This document shows positions 9,310 through 17,415 of a stretch of DNA of 64,000 bases, in pieces; position 1 is the first letter of the stretch, and each line of letters begins with the position of its first letter. The DNA lies in NCBI RefSeq assembly GCF_000429445.1, contig NZ_AUBW01000020.1, forward strand, positions 1 to 64,000, read 5' to 3'. The stretch comes from Algoriphagus terrigena DSM 22685 (lineage in GTDB: Bacteria > Bacteroidota > Bacteroidia > Cytophagales > Cyclobacteriaceae). The notes beneath the pieces were generated by a model. That model was not told where the DNA came from and did no database searches. It was given only the letters and a program-made list of their open reading frames with translations. Position numbers and translations under genes: made by a program.

Positions 9310-9375
9310 TCTCACAAAGACTGGACTAGGACTGACTGCTGTACACTGCAAACTGATCACTGGCCCACTGCCAAC
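9310..9375. repeat. Degenerate ACTG-type repeat between convergent genes
   Basis: The 127-bp gap between the hypothetical gene and rodA carries at least seven ACTG words. Five of them are spaced 7-8 bp apart, such as CACTGCAAACTGATCACTGG. No terminator hairpin is obvious here. Confidence 0.5.
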
Positions 9376-9387
9376 TGAACTCTGCTA

Positions 9388-10662
9388 TCACCCCAATCGT
9401 CCAAGCTGAGTCGCCCGGGAGGAATCCATCTTGATAAAGATGAAGAGCAACACGGTAAATGACCAAAGCGAAGATCCCCCATAGCTGAAGAAGGGCAGGG
9501 GAATGCCGACGACCGGAAACAGACCGATGGTCATCGCAATGTTGACCATAAAGTGGAAAAGGATGATCGACACGACGCTATAGCCATAGATCCTGGTGAA
9601 TCGCGTCTTTTGGCGCTCCGCCATGATGACCAACCGATAGAGTAGCGCTACAAAAAGAGAGATGACGACCAAGCTACCTACCCAGCCAAATTCCTCACCA
9701 AGCGTACAGAAGATAAAATCGGTGTGCTGCTCGGGTACAAAGTCAAATTTGGTTTGGGTTCCTTCGAGGTAGCCTTTTCCCAAAAGACCACCCGATCCGA
9801 TGGCGATCTTGGATTGGGTCACGTTCCACCCCACTCCGAGTGGATCCAAGTTAGGGTTAAAGAGTACCATGACCCGGTTCTGTTGGTGTTCGGGAAGCTT
9901 GGAGACCACAAAGTCAATCGAATAGATCAGAGCAATCAGACCGAGTCCGATCAGTGAAAAAGCAACAATCCGTTGCCAAGTCCTTTTTCCCAGAAAGATG
10001 AGCGCCACGACTACCAACACGATGGCTCCAGCAAGGAAAAGGTTGTTTTCGATCCCCAATGCCAATAGGACAACGGCTGTAAGCCCAAATCCCAAGATGT
10101 AGTAAATAGAAGGCAGGCCTTCCCGGTAAAACATCAAAAGCAGCGCAAAATACACCATCGCGGTACCCGTGTCCGGCTGTAGGAGGATCAGGATCACCGG
10201 CAAGAGAAGCACGCCGAAGGCAATCAGCTGGTAGTTCTTTTTGGAAAGGTCAAAAGTCGGCCGTTCCATGACTTTGGCCAGCGCAAGACCCGTGGCAAAT
10301 TTTGCAAACTCTCCCGGCTGGATCCTAAAATCGCCGAATCCGATGGTTAGTGTCTGGCCATTGACCTCCTTGCCGACAAAGGGGGTGATCACCAGCAAAG
10401 CCAAGAATACCAAGTAGATATAAAGAGATAGATTCTCAAAGAAGCGGGGATCGGCTACCATGATGATCGTGATCAGCATGATGGCCGTACCGATCCAGAC
10501 CAGTTGTTTTCCCGAGTTGATCGAAAAGTCAAAGATGCTTTTCTCGGCTTGGCCGTCATACACGGCAGCATAGATATTGAACCAGCCGATCATGACCAGT
10601 AAAAAATATATTAGTACGGTGACCCAGTCTACCCGATTGATATGGATGTCAGATTCTCTCAT
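9388..10662 (-). CDS. rodA: Rod shape-determining protein RodA (SEDS glycosyltransferase)
   Basis: A 424-residue polytopic membrane protein of the SEDS family. It polymerises lipid II into glycan strands during cell elongation, paired with PBP2. About ten transmembrane segments are visible. Family signatures include LQPDTGTA in the middle, QSKIAIGSGGLLGKG, EQHTDFIF, EEFGWVG and a C-terminal GIPLPFFSYGGSS. Its start overlaps the mrdA stop by one base (TAATG), showing translational coupling with its partner transpeptidase. It is the last gene of the mreBCD-mrdA-rodA operon. Confidence 0.96.
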   Translation of the reverse strand: MRESDIHINRVDWVTVLIYFLLVMIGWFNIYAAVYDGQAEKSIFDFSINSGKQLVWIGTAIMLITIIMVADPRFFENLSLYIYLVFLALLVITPFVGKEVNGQTLTIGFGDFRIQPGEFAKFATGLALAKVMERPTFDLSKKNYQLIAFGVLLLPVILILLQPDTGTAMVYFALLLMFYREGLPSIYYILGFGLTAVVLLALGIENNLFLAGAIVLVVVALIFLGKRTWQRIVAFSLIGLGLIALIYSIDFVVSKLPEHQQNRVMVLFNPNLDPLGVGWNVTQSKIAIGSGGLLGKGYLEGTQTKFDFVPEQHTDFIFCTLGEEFGWVGSLVVISLFVALLYRLVIMAERQKTRFTRIYGYSVVSIILFHFMVNIAMTIGLFPVVGIPLPFFSYGGSSLWSFTVLLFIFIKMDSSRATQLGRLG

Positions 10663-12464
10663 TAGTAGATGAAGTTTCCGGCGAGCACATATTCCTCGAG
10701 CGCAGGCCTTGTGATCGAGCCACGGATGTATTTTTCAATCATCAGCGATGCAGTACTGGCAGCTGCACGTCCACCCCAGCCGGCATTTTCCACATAGACC
10801 GCGATGGCGATCTTTGGATCTTCCTTAGGTGCGAAAGCAAAGAATACCGAGTGGTCCTCTCCGTGCGGATTTTGGGCGGTACCGGTCTTGCCGGCGATGG
10901 TGATGTCTTTCAGCACGGCCCGGGCGGCCGTACCGTAGATGGCCTCGGCCATGGCATCCTGGATCAAGTTAAAATGGTGGGCGTCGATTCCTACCTCATG
11001 CTTGACCTGATATTTTGCAGGGATCTGAGTTGGATCACCATCCACTTCCTTGATCAGGTGAGGGGTATAATAGTACCCTTTGTTGGCAAAAATCGCCGAC
11101 AGATTGGCCATCTGGAGCGGAGTGACCATCAGCTCACCCTGACCGATGGACAGTGAATAGATGGTGGAGTATTTCCAATGTCCTGCTCCGTATACCCGGT
11201 CGTAGTACTGGCTGGAGGGGATGGACCCCTTTTTCTCATTGGGCATATCCACTCCCAAGGCACTCCCCAGACCAAATTTCATGACTTTTTCCCGCCAGGC
11301 ATCCAGTCCAATTTGTGTGTCTTTGAAGGTGTTGGAAGAGACCTCACGGTTGATAAGCATTCTAAAAGCCTGGTGGTAATAGGGATTGCAGGAGTTTCGG
11401 ATGGCACCGAATAGATTGACGGGACTGGGGTGGTTGTGGCAGGCTACGAGCGATTTGTTGCAGGCAAAGGTCGTCTCAGGAAATAAGATACCGTCCTGAA
11501 GGCCTATCAAACTCTGGACAATCTTGAAGATGGAACCCGGAGGGTACATCGCCATGATCGGCCGGTTGAAAAGCGGCATGCTCGGGTCGTTATTTAGCTT
11601 TCGGTAGTTTTTGGAAAACTCTGCACCGGTCAATCCATTTGGGTCGTAGTTGGGAGCGGAGATCATTGCCAGGATCTCGCCGGTTTTTGGCTCGATGGCT
11701 ACCACCGATCCGGTTTTTCCGGCCATCAACATTTCACCATAGAGCTGGAGATCCATGTCGATGGTGGAGGTGATGTTTTTTCCGGCTACGGATGCGGTAT
11801 CATACTCCCCGTCTTTGAACGGGCCTTTGTCCACGCCGCGGACATTGACCATCTTGTACTTGACGCCTTTTTTACCCCGTAGGTCATTTTCGTAGTAGCG
11901 CTCCAAACCACTCAAGCCTACATAGTCGCCTTGTGCATAGTATTTCAGCGTGTCTCGCTCGAGTTGTCCGGCGCTGATCTCTCCGATATAGCCCAGTGCG
12001 TGCCCGGCGGTGGCGTTGGGGTAGGAGCGTACGGATCGTGTGGTGATGAAGAGACCCGGATAATCGACCAAAAAGTCCTGGATTCTCGCAAAATCCATGG
12101 TGGAAAATTGCTTGATCAGGGTGGAAGGCTTCACCGAGGAATACTTTCGCGCAGCGGTATACGATTCGATAAACTGTTCCTTGGAGATCTTGAAAAGTTC
12201 GCAGAACCGCGCCGTATCTCCGACTTTGAACTCTTTGGGCACGATCATCACGTCAAAGATCGGATTGTTGAACACGAGCAACTTTCCGTTCCGGTCTTTC
12301 ACCAGTCCACGATAGGGGTGATCCACGATCCGCTGGATGGCGTTGCTTTCAGCTCTTTTCATGAAGCTGTCGTCCACCACTTGGATCATGAACAGCTTGA
12401 CAAGCAATACGATGCTCACCAAGAAAATAAAGATGAGGATGACTACGGGTCTTTGGTCTTTCAC
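10662..12464 (-). CDS. mrdA: Penicillin-binding protein 2 (peptidoglycan DD-transpeptidase)
   Basis: A 600-residue elongation-specific transpeptidase that cross-links peptidoglycan with RodA. A single N-terminal membrane anchor lies at residues 7-29. The pedestal/dimerisation domain spans about 40-220 with the family RSYPN and GLERYYE segments. The transpeptidase domain has S311-x-x-K314 (PPGSIFK), the SxN-type motif in NSCNPYY, and KTGTAQ near the C-terminus. Translation appears to begin at a GTG (12464). Three copies of the dispersed structured repeat lie directly upstream, separating it from mreD. Confidence 0.95.
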   Translation of the reverse strand: MKDQRPVVILIFIFLVSIVLLVKLFMIQVVDDSFMKRAESNAIQRIVDHPYRGLVKDRNGKLLVFNNPIFDVMIVPKEFKVGDTARFCELFKISKEQFIESYTAARKYSSVKPSTLIKQFSTMDFARIQDFLVDYPGLFITTRSVRSYPNATAGHALGYIGEISAGQLERDTLKYYAQGDYVGLSGLERYYENDLRGKKGVKYKMVNVRGVDKGPFKDGEYDTASVAGKNITSTIDMDLQLYGEMLMAGKTGSVVAIEPKTGEILAMISAPNYDPNGLTGAEFSKNYRKLNNDPSMPLFNRPIMAMYPPGSIFKIVQSLIGLQDGILFPETTFACNKSLVACHNHPSPVNLFGAIRNSCNPYYHQAFRMLINREVSSNTFKDTQIGLDAWREKVMKFGLGSALGVDMPNEKKGSIPSSQYYDRVYGAGHWKYSTIYSLSIGQGELMVTPLQMANLSAIFANKGYYYTPHLIKEVDGDPTQIPAKYQVKHEVGIDAHHFNLIQDAMAEAIYGTAARAVLKDITIAGKTGTAQNPHGEDHSVFFAFAPKEDPKIAIAVYVENAGWGGRAAASTASLMIEKYIRGSITRPALEEYVLAGNFIY

Positions 12465-12480
12465 CTGTTTACAATTTGTT

Positions 12481-12774
12481 TTTTAACGGTCAGATAGCCT
12501 GTCCCGATTTTTTCTCGGGAGAATCTTCGCATGTATTACTGTCACCGCTTTGTGTGACGCCTGAGCCATGCTCGATTTCATGTGATTAAAATTCTTTCTC
12601 AAAGGCCGCATGGAAGATCATCCCGGTTTCTGACGATGACGACATGCTCGATTTCATGTGGTTATCATTGTTGCTCAAAGGCCACATAGCCTGTCCCGAT
12701 TTTTCTTCGGGAGAATCTCGCATGGATGATATTTATCCCAATTTCTAGCGACGACGGCATGCTCGATTTCATCA
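12481..12774 (-). repeat. Dispersed intercistronic repeat, three tandem units (mreD/mrdA spacer)
   Basis: Units at about 12664-12774, 12588-12663 and 12481-12587, read on the minus strand. Each begins ATGAAATCGAGCATG. The two longer units contain GAGATTCTCCCGA, a short T/A loop and TCGGGACAGGCTAT, then GTGGCC or CTGACC and a T/A-rich end. The first unit abuts or overlaps the mreD stop; the last ends 17 nt before the mrdA start. The hairpins CCCGA/TCGGG and GTCAC/GTGAC (12541-12558) are visible. The family recurs at 24101, 38742, 53035 and, as a more divergent form, 55799. Confidence 0.85.
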
Positions 12775-13293
12775 GATTCCCCTTCTGCGTTTGAAGAACA
12801 GTAGTTGCACAAGTATAACCAAAAGGCAGGTGAAAATGGAGGAAAAAAGGCTTTTGTTCAGGATACTCCACAAGCCTCCCGTCCCCCACTGATCAGCAGT
12901 GAAGAAGACGAGCGAATAGCCAAAAATCAAAGGAAACGAATAGCTTAAAAACCATCCAAATCCCATCTCAGCAAGCGATGGCTCTTCCATCTCTGCGTAG
13001 CCGCCGGTCGGGCTGATCGACCGCAGCCAGATGGATCTGGCAAAGGCGAGAAAGGTAGCCGCAGCGGTGTGCATCCCGATCGTCTCGTAGAACAGGTCGA
13101 TCAGAAACCCCAGGGCAAAGGCTATAAAAAGCAGGGGGACGGTTCGGATAGAAATCGGCAAAACCAAGATTCCAAGCAGATAAACGAACGCAAATGCAAC
13201 CCCAAAAAGCGCGAGGTTTTTTAGAAAGAAGATCTGAACCACTCCGAGGAAAATGATCAGCAGCAGGTAGGAAATCAGATTTCTAATATTCAT
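12772..13293 (-). CDS. mreD: Rod shape-determining protein MreD
   Basis: A 173-residue integral membrane protein with five to six hydrophobic segments covering most of its length and the DLFYETIGMHTAAATFLAF region characteristic of the MreD family. It connects the MreB filament to the periplasmic MreC and elongasome enzymes. Its start overlaps the end of mreC by 11 bases. The stop codon falls at the boundary of the first unit of the intercistronic repeat array. The family is poorly conserved in sequence; operon position makes the call secure. Confidence 0.92.
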   Translation of the reverse strand: MNIRNLISYLLLIIFLGVVQIFFLKNLALFGVAFAFVYLLGILVLPISIRTVPLLFIAFALGFLIDLFYETIGMHTAAATFLAFARSIWLRSISPTGGYAEMEEPSLAEMGFGWFLSYSFPLIFGYSLVFFTADQWGTGGLWSILNKSLFSSIFTCLLVILVQLLFFKRRRGI

Positions 13294-14122
13294 TGCTTAT
13301 CTCAGATTGGCGGTGAAGCGAATCCAGTTCGTTGAATTGGGTGTTTTCTACCAGGTACACGTAGCTGACCTTGCTGAAGTCCGTACTTAGTTTGACAGTC
13401 AGATTGAGGTAGTTTGGATCTTTTTCGTCCGGTGCCACATTGGAGATGATGCCGATGTGAATCCCTTCAGGAAAGACCGCGTTGAACCCGGAAGTGACCA
13501 CCGTGTCTCCCGCTGTCGCGACGACGTGCCGGGGTACGAAGAGCAAACGGGCTTCAGTCGAGTTTTTTCCGTCCCATTGCACAGAGCCAAATACATCGGT
13601 GGATTTGATCTTGGAAGAAATCATCAAGCCGGTATTGAGCAAAGAAAACGCCACCGAGTAATTTTCTGAAACTGACTTCACCCGGCCGACTACACCGTAC
13701 GGATTGAAGATACCCATCCCGGGTTTGATGCCGTCTTTGGCACCTTTGTTCAGCGTCAGGTAGTTTTGCGAAAATCTCAGGGAAGTGCCAATCACGCGGG
13801 CTCCCCTGAACTGATAAGTAGCAGCAAAAGCCGAGTCCAAGGGGATCGGCATACTGTCTGCCGGGACTTGGAGCGCCAGAAGTTTCTCAAGGATTTCGGC
13901 ATTTTCATCGGTCAGGGCTTCGTTGACCTCAGCGAGAGAAAAAAACTGAACCACGTCTGCCTGCTGCTTCAGTAGTGAGCCTACCAGCGCATTGGAACTG
14001 TTGAAGAAAGCTGCACCCTGTGGAGAATTGTTGGAGACAATCATCCAGACTGCCGCCACTTCAAGAAAAACGAATAAGATAAAGGCTCTTATTCGGTAAA
14101 GGAACTGGAGGATGCGTAGCAT
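13283..14122 (-). CDS. mreC: Rod shape-determining protein MreC
   Basis: A 279-residue protein with a short cytoplasmic start, one membrane anchor (about residues 12-30), a coiled-coil stretch (about 65-95) and a beta-rich periplasmic domain. The family pattern is seen in LTLNKGAKDGIKPGMGIFNPYGVVGRV and DTVVTSGFNAVFPEGIHIG when read as domain positions about 130-235. It scaffolds PBP2 and RodA. The start lies 7 nt after the mreB stop, within the operon mreB-mreC-mreD-mrdA-rodA. Length is normal. Confidence 0.95.
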   Translation of the reverse strand: MLRILQFLYRIRAFILFVFLEVAAVWMIVSNNSPQGAAFFNSSNALVGSLLKQQADVVQFFSLAEVNEALTDENAEILEKLLALQVPADSMPIPLDSAFAATYQFRGARVIGTSLRFSQNYLTLNKGAKDGIKPGMGIFNPYGVVGRVKSVSENYSVAFSLLNTGLMISSKIKSTDVFGSVQWDGKNSTEARLLFVPRHVVATAGDTVVTSGFNAVFPEGIHIGIISNVAPDEKDPNYLNLTVKLSTDFSKVSYVYLVENTQFNELDSLHRQSEISNEY

Positions 14123-14129
14123 TCAGTAC

Positions 14130-15158
14130 TTAAGTCATCAGGACGGTTCGGAAGTTTTGGATATTTTTCAGGGCAGTGCCTGTGCCTCTCACGACCGCTC
14201 TCAGTGGATCTTCGGCGATGTGGATCGGCAGTTTGGTCTTTTGATGCAGTCTTTTGTCGAGACCTTTGAGCAAGGCTCCACCGCCTGTCAGGTGAATTCC
14301 GTTGTCATAGATATCCGCAGAAAGTTCCGGTGGCGCGATCTCCAAGGCCTTCAACACAGCTTCTTCGATCTTGGATACTGACTTGTCCAATGCAAAAGCA
14401 ATCTCGGAATAGGATACCTTGATGACCTTTGGAATACCGGTCATCAAGTCGCGGCCTCTGATTTCGTAATCGTCTGGAGCTTCGTCCAGCTCAGTCAATG
14501 CGGATCCGATGGCGATTTTCACCTTTTCTGCAGACCGCTCTCCGATCAGCAAGTTATGCTGTCGGCGCATGTAGTCGAGGATGTCTTTGGTGAAGGTATC
14601 TCCCGCCACGCGGATAGACTGATCGGCTACGATGCCGGACAGCGCGATCAAAGCGATCTCTGTGGTACCGCCTCCGATATCCACGATCATAGAACCCATG
14701 GGCTTCTCGATGTCGATCCCGATACCGATTGCCGCAGCGATCGGCTCATAGATCATATAGACCTCCTTGGCGCCAGCATGCTCGGCGGAGTCGCGGACAG
14801 CCCTTTTTTCCACCTCGGTAATCCCGGACGGGATACAGATCACCATCCGGTGAGATTGGGGAAACATGCCTTTCTTCTGCCCCGGGATCATCTTGATCAA
14901 TCCGCGAATCATCTGCTCGGCTGCAAAGAAGTCTGCAATCACACCGTCTTTGAGAGGACGGATGGTTTTGATGTTTTCGTGAGTCTTTTCGTGCATGTTC
15001 ATCGCCTCTCGGCCGACTGCAAGCACGCGGTTGGTTGTCTTATCGATGGCAATGATGGAGGGTTCGTCCACCACTATTTTATCCTTGTGAATGATCAGGG
15101 TATTTGCGGTACCCAAATCAATGGCTATATCACTAGAGAAAAAATCAAATAATCCCAT
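14130..15158 (-). CDS. mreB: Rod shape-determining protein MreB (actin-like)
   Basis: A 342-residue cytoplasmic actin homologue that forms membrane-associated filaments guiding wall elongation. Nucleotide-binding signatures are present: phosphate-1 DLGTANTLI near residue 14, the GGGTTEIA phosphate-2 loop near 165, and the adenosine motif TGGGALLKGLD near 290. It is the first gene of the elongation operon. The upstream 470-bp gap to the divergent rimP should hold its promoter, but no strong match to the Bacteroidota consensus was found for the minus strand. Confidence 0.97.
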   Translation of the reverse strand: MGLFDFFSSDIAIDLGTANTLIIHKDKIVVDEPSIIAIDKTTNRVLAVGREAMNMHEKTHENIKTIRPLKDGVIADFFAAEQMIRGLIKMIPGQKKGMFPQSHRMVICIPSGITEVEKRAVRDSAEHAGAKEVYMIYEPIAAAIGIGIDIEKPMGSMIVDIGGGTTEIALIALSGIVADQSIRVAGDTFTKDILDYMRRQHNLLIGERSAEKVKIAIGSALTELDEAPDDYEIRGRDLMTGIPKVIKVSYSEIAFALDKSVSKIEEAVLKALEIAPPELSADIYDNGIHLTGGGALLKGLDKRLHQKTKLPIHIAEDPLRAVVRGTGTALKNIQNFRTVLMT

Positions 15159-15245
15159 TTTATACTGATTGATTGGCTTTTTGTTGGAGTCTGATGTTTA
15201 AGATAGTACCTGAGTACCGTTTTTAAACGCGGGTCGGCAAAATTA

Positions 15246-15368
15246 TTATCTTATATCGACAAAACTCGGATAATGAAGTTTTTTTTGTTCCCCAGGGGTA
15301 AATGATTTCTCGGGTTGTAACTCAAAAAGATAGTCCTCCTTGAGCTCGATTGCTGTGGTGGCTGACAC
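15246..15368 (-). pseudogene. Possible decayed gene fragment upstream of mreB
   Basis: The minus strand holds a 40-codon open stretch from a GTG at 15368 to a TAA at 15246. Its amino-acid composition looks protein-like (it contains ELKEDYLFELQPEK and HYPSFVDIR). A second frame just upstream, near 15370-15435, is also open and protein-like. No family is recognised. It may be the tail of a lost, frameshifted gene or chance. Confidence 0.25.
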
Positions 15369-15379
15369 CTAATTCCTCT

Positions 15380-15435
15380 GCCGATTCCGTCCGTGAATCG
15401 GCTGCGACGCTGGACGATCTTGGAGGGAGGTCCAG
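15380..15435. other. Two adjacent hairpins in the mreB-rimP gap
   Basis: GCCGATTC (15380-15387) pairs perfectly with GAATCGGC (15395-15402). CTGGAC (15410-15415) pairs with GTCCAG (15430-15435). Neither is followed by a T-run, so they are not obvious terminators. They could be part of a leader or small RNA, or chance. Confidence 0.3.
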
Positions 15436-15540
15436 ATGTTACGATTTTGCGACAAATTTTTCCGATTCGTTTGGCAATTCGTGGGAGCCCCTGATCGCGC
15501 TCATTTATATGCTATTCTATTTGTAATAGGGCGTTGTGTT

Positions 15541-15571
15541 TTGCATTTCGGATTTCTTTCTATTACTTTTG
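15541..15571 (+). promoter_or_regulatory. Promoter of the rimP-nusA-infB operon
   Basis: TTG (15541-15543), 20 nt spacing, then TACTTTTG (15564-15571), an exact match to the Bacteroidota TTG-N19-21-TAnnTTTG pattern. It lies 60 bp before the rimP ATG and just upstream of the leader hairpin. Confidence 0.8.
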
Positions 15572-15592
15572 CACCGTATTCGAAAGTTTCTG

Positions 15593-15613
15593 GAGGGGAC
15601 AACAAGTCCCCTC
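15593..15613 (+). promoter_or_regulatory. Leader hairpin in front of rimP
   Basis: GAGGGGAC (15593-15600) and GTCCCCTC (15606-15613) form a perfect 8-bp stem with loop AACAA, followed by TTTCATTATTCTTACTT and the ATG at 15631. It falls inside the short transcribed leader. It resembles an attenuator or a stability hairpin; the T-run is interrupted, so strong termination is not expected. Confidence 0.6.
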
Positions 15614-15630
15614 TTTCATTATTCTTACTT

Positions 15631-16104
15631 ATGACTGAACTGAGGCAAGCTATCGAAGAGTTGGTGGAAAAGCATCTTCCGGATGAATCCCACTTTGTAG
15701 TAGAGGTGAAAGTGGAAGAAAAAGCCGGGACAACCAAGCTTTTGATTCTAATCGACGCAGATCAGGGGGTCACCATTCGGGCTTGCTCCAAAGTGAGCCG
15801 TGCGGTGTCTGAAGAGTTGGAGGCCAAAGAAATGATCGGAGAAGCCTATGTGATTGAAGTCTCTTCTCCAGGACTTGACCATCCGCTCAGCAGCAAGAGG
15901 CAATATGAGAAAAATATCGGCCGCGAACTGAAATTGACTCTGGCCTCCGGGACTGATGTGACTGGTAAATTAATCGGGATAGATTCGGAAAATGTGAAGT
16001 TGCTGGTGAAACAGAAAGAAAAGGGGAAAAAAGCCACGGAAGAGGAAATTCTTTTCCCTTTCTCAGAAATCAAGAAGTCTATCGTACAAGTATCTTTTAA
16101 ATAA
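15631..16104 (+). CDS. rimP: Ribosome maturation factor RimP
   Basis: A 157-residue protein for 30S subunit maturation. The open frame extends upstream to 15436, but the ATG at 15631 is chosen: it gives the usual length, starts MTELRQAIEELVEKHL, and follows a matched promoter and leader hairpin. The N-terminal alpha/beta domain has the family segment YVIEVSSPGLDHPL near residue 73 with an arginine/lysine-rich continuation. The C-terminal SH3-like domain spans about 90-157. It is followed after 5 nt by nusA, the conserved rimP-nusA-infB order. Confidence 0.95.
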   Translation: MTELRQAIEELVEKHLPDESHFVVEVKVEEKAGTTKLLILIDADQGVTIRACSKVSRAVSEELEAKEMIGEAYVIEVSSPGLDHPLSSKRQYEKNIGRELKLTLASGTDVTGKLIGIDSENVKLLVKQKEKGKKATEEEILFPFSEIKKSIVQVSFK

Positions 16105-16109
16105 CTCAA

Positions 16110-17354
16110 ATGGATGCCAAAATCTTAATAGAATCCTTCGCAGAGTTTGCGAGATCTAAAAATGTGGATCGCCCTACCATGATCCGTATTCTGGAAGATG
16201 TGTTCAGAGCGATGATCCGTAAAAAGTTTGAAACTGACGAAAATTTCGACGTCACGATCAATGCTGACAAAGGTGATCTGGAGATTTTCCGGATCAGGGA
16301 AATTGTCGACGACAACTCTGAAGACATTTGGGATTTTGATAAAATCAGCTTCACCGAGGCCCGAAAGATCGAACCCGATTTCGAAATCGGCGAGGAAGTA
16401 TACGAGAAAATCGAGTTGGAAGAGTTTGGTCGTCGTGCCGTGCAGATGGCCCGCCAGACGTTGATCCAGCGAATCAAGGATCTTGAAAAAGACATCCTAT
16501 ATAATAAGTATGAAGAGCAGGTCGGAGAGATCATCTCTGCTGAAGTATACCAGATCCTGGGTCGTGAGATCCTCCTGATCGATGGGGAAGGCAATGAACT
16601 GATTCTTCCAAAAGCTGAACAGATCTCCAAAGATCGCTTCAGAAAAGGTGATAGCGTGAAAGCAATCGTCCATCGCGTAGACATGATCAACGGTAACCCG
16701 AAGGTGATTTTGTCAAGAACTTCTCCTGTATTCCTGGAGAGACTGTTCGAAAACGAAGTGCCCGAAGTGTACGACGGACTGATCACCATCGTGAAGATCG
16801 TCCGCGAACCGGGCGAAAGAGCTAAGGTCGCAGTGGAATCTTACGACGATCGCATTGATCCGGTGGGAGCTTGCGTCGGGATGAAAGGTTCCAGGATTCA
16901 CGCCGTGGTGCGGGAATTGCAGAATGAGAACATCGACGTGATCAACTATACCGAAAACCTGGACCTGTACGTGACCCGTGCTTTGAGCCCAGCAAAAGTA
17001 TCCTCGATCAACGTGGATCAGGAGAGAAAGCGTATTTCTGTGTTCTTGAAGCCTGATCAGGTTTCACTTGCTATCGGTAAGGGCGGCTTCAACATCAAGT
17101 TGGCAAGCCGATTGGTAGGATTTGAAATCGACGTCTTCAGAGAATTGAACGAATACGACGACGAAGATGTAGATCTTAATGAGTTTGTCGACGAAATCGA
17201 CGCATGGATCATCGATGAGTTGAAAAAGACAGGATTGGATACCGCCAAGAGTGTCTTGGCGCTGACCAAAGAAGATCTGACTCGTCGTACAGAATTGGAG
17301 GAAGAGACGGTCGATGAGATCTTCAGAATCCTCAGACAAGAATTTGAACAATAA
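16110..17354 (+). CDS. nusA: Transcription termination/antitermination protein NusA
   Basis: A 414-residue RNA polymerase-associated factor. The N-terminal domain contacts polymerase; an S1 domain follows around residues 130-200, then two KH domains (VGACVGMKGSRIHAVVREL near 255 and LAIGKGGFNIKLASRL near 322). There is an acidic C-terminal segment with a helix-hairpin-helix-like end. It lacks the second acidic repeat of E. coli NusA, as is usual outside Gammaproteobacteria. It sits between rimP and infB. A compact hairpin (AGGGGG-ACTT-CCCCCT, 17354-17369) follows the stop and may separate message processing from infB. Confidence 0.95.
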   Translation: MDAKILIESFAEFARSKNVDRPTMIRILEDVFRAMIRKKFETDENFDVTINADKGDLEIFRIREIVDDNSEDIWDFDKISFTEARKIEPDFEIGEEVYEKIELEEFGRRAVQMARQTLIQRIKDLEKDILYNKYEEQVGEIISAEVYQILGREILLIDGEGNELILPKAEQISKDRFRKGDSVKAIVHRVDMINGNPKVILSRTSPVFLERLFENEVPEVYDGLITIVKIVREPGERAKVAVESYDDRIDPVGACVGMKGSRIHAVVRELQNENIDVINYTENLDLYVTRALSPAKVSSINVDQERKRISVFLKPDQVSLAIGKGGFNIKLASRLVGFEIDVFRELNEYDDEDVDLNEFVDEIDAWIIDELKKTGLDTAKSVLALTKEDLTRRTELEEETVDEIFRILRQEFEQ

Positions 17355-17415
17355 GGGGGACTTCCCCCTAAGAATACCCTAATTTTACTTAAGATTTCGA
17401 AAGAGGTTTTTGCTT

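Noticed and set aside
14556..15152. Plus-strand 198-residue frame opposite mreB
   Set aside because: Histidine/aspartate-rich shadow of mreB codons.
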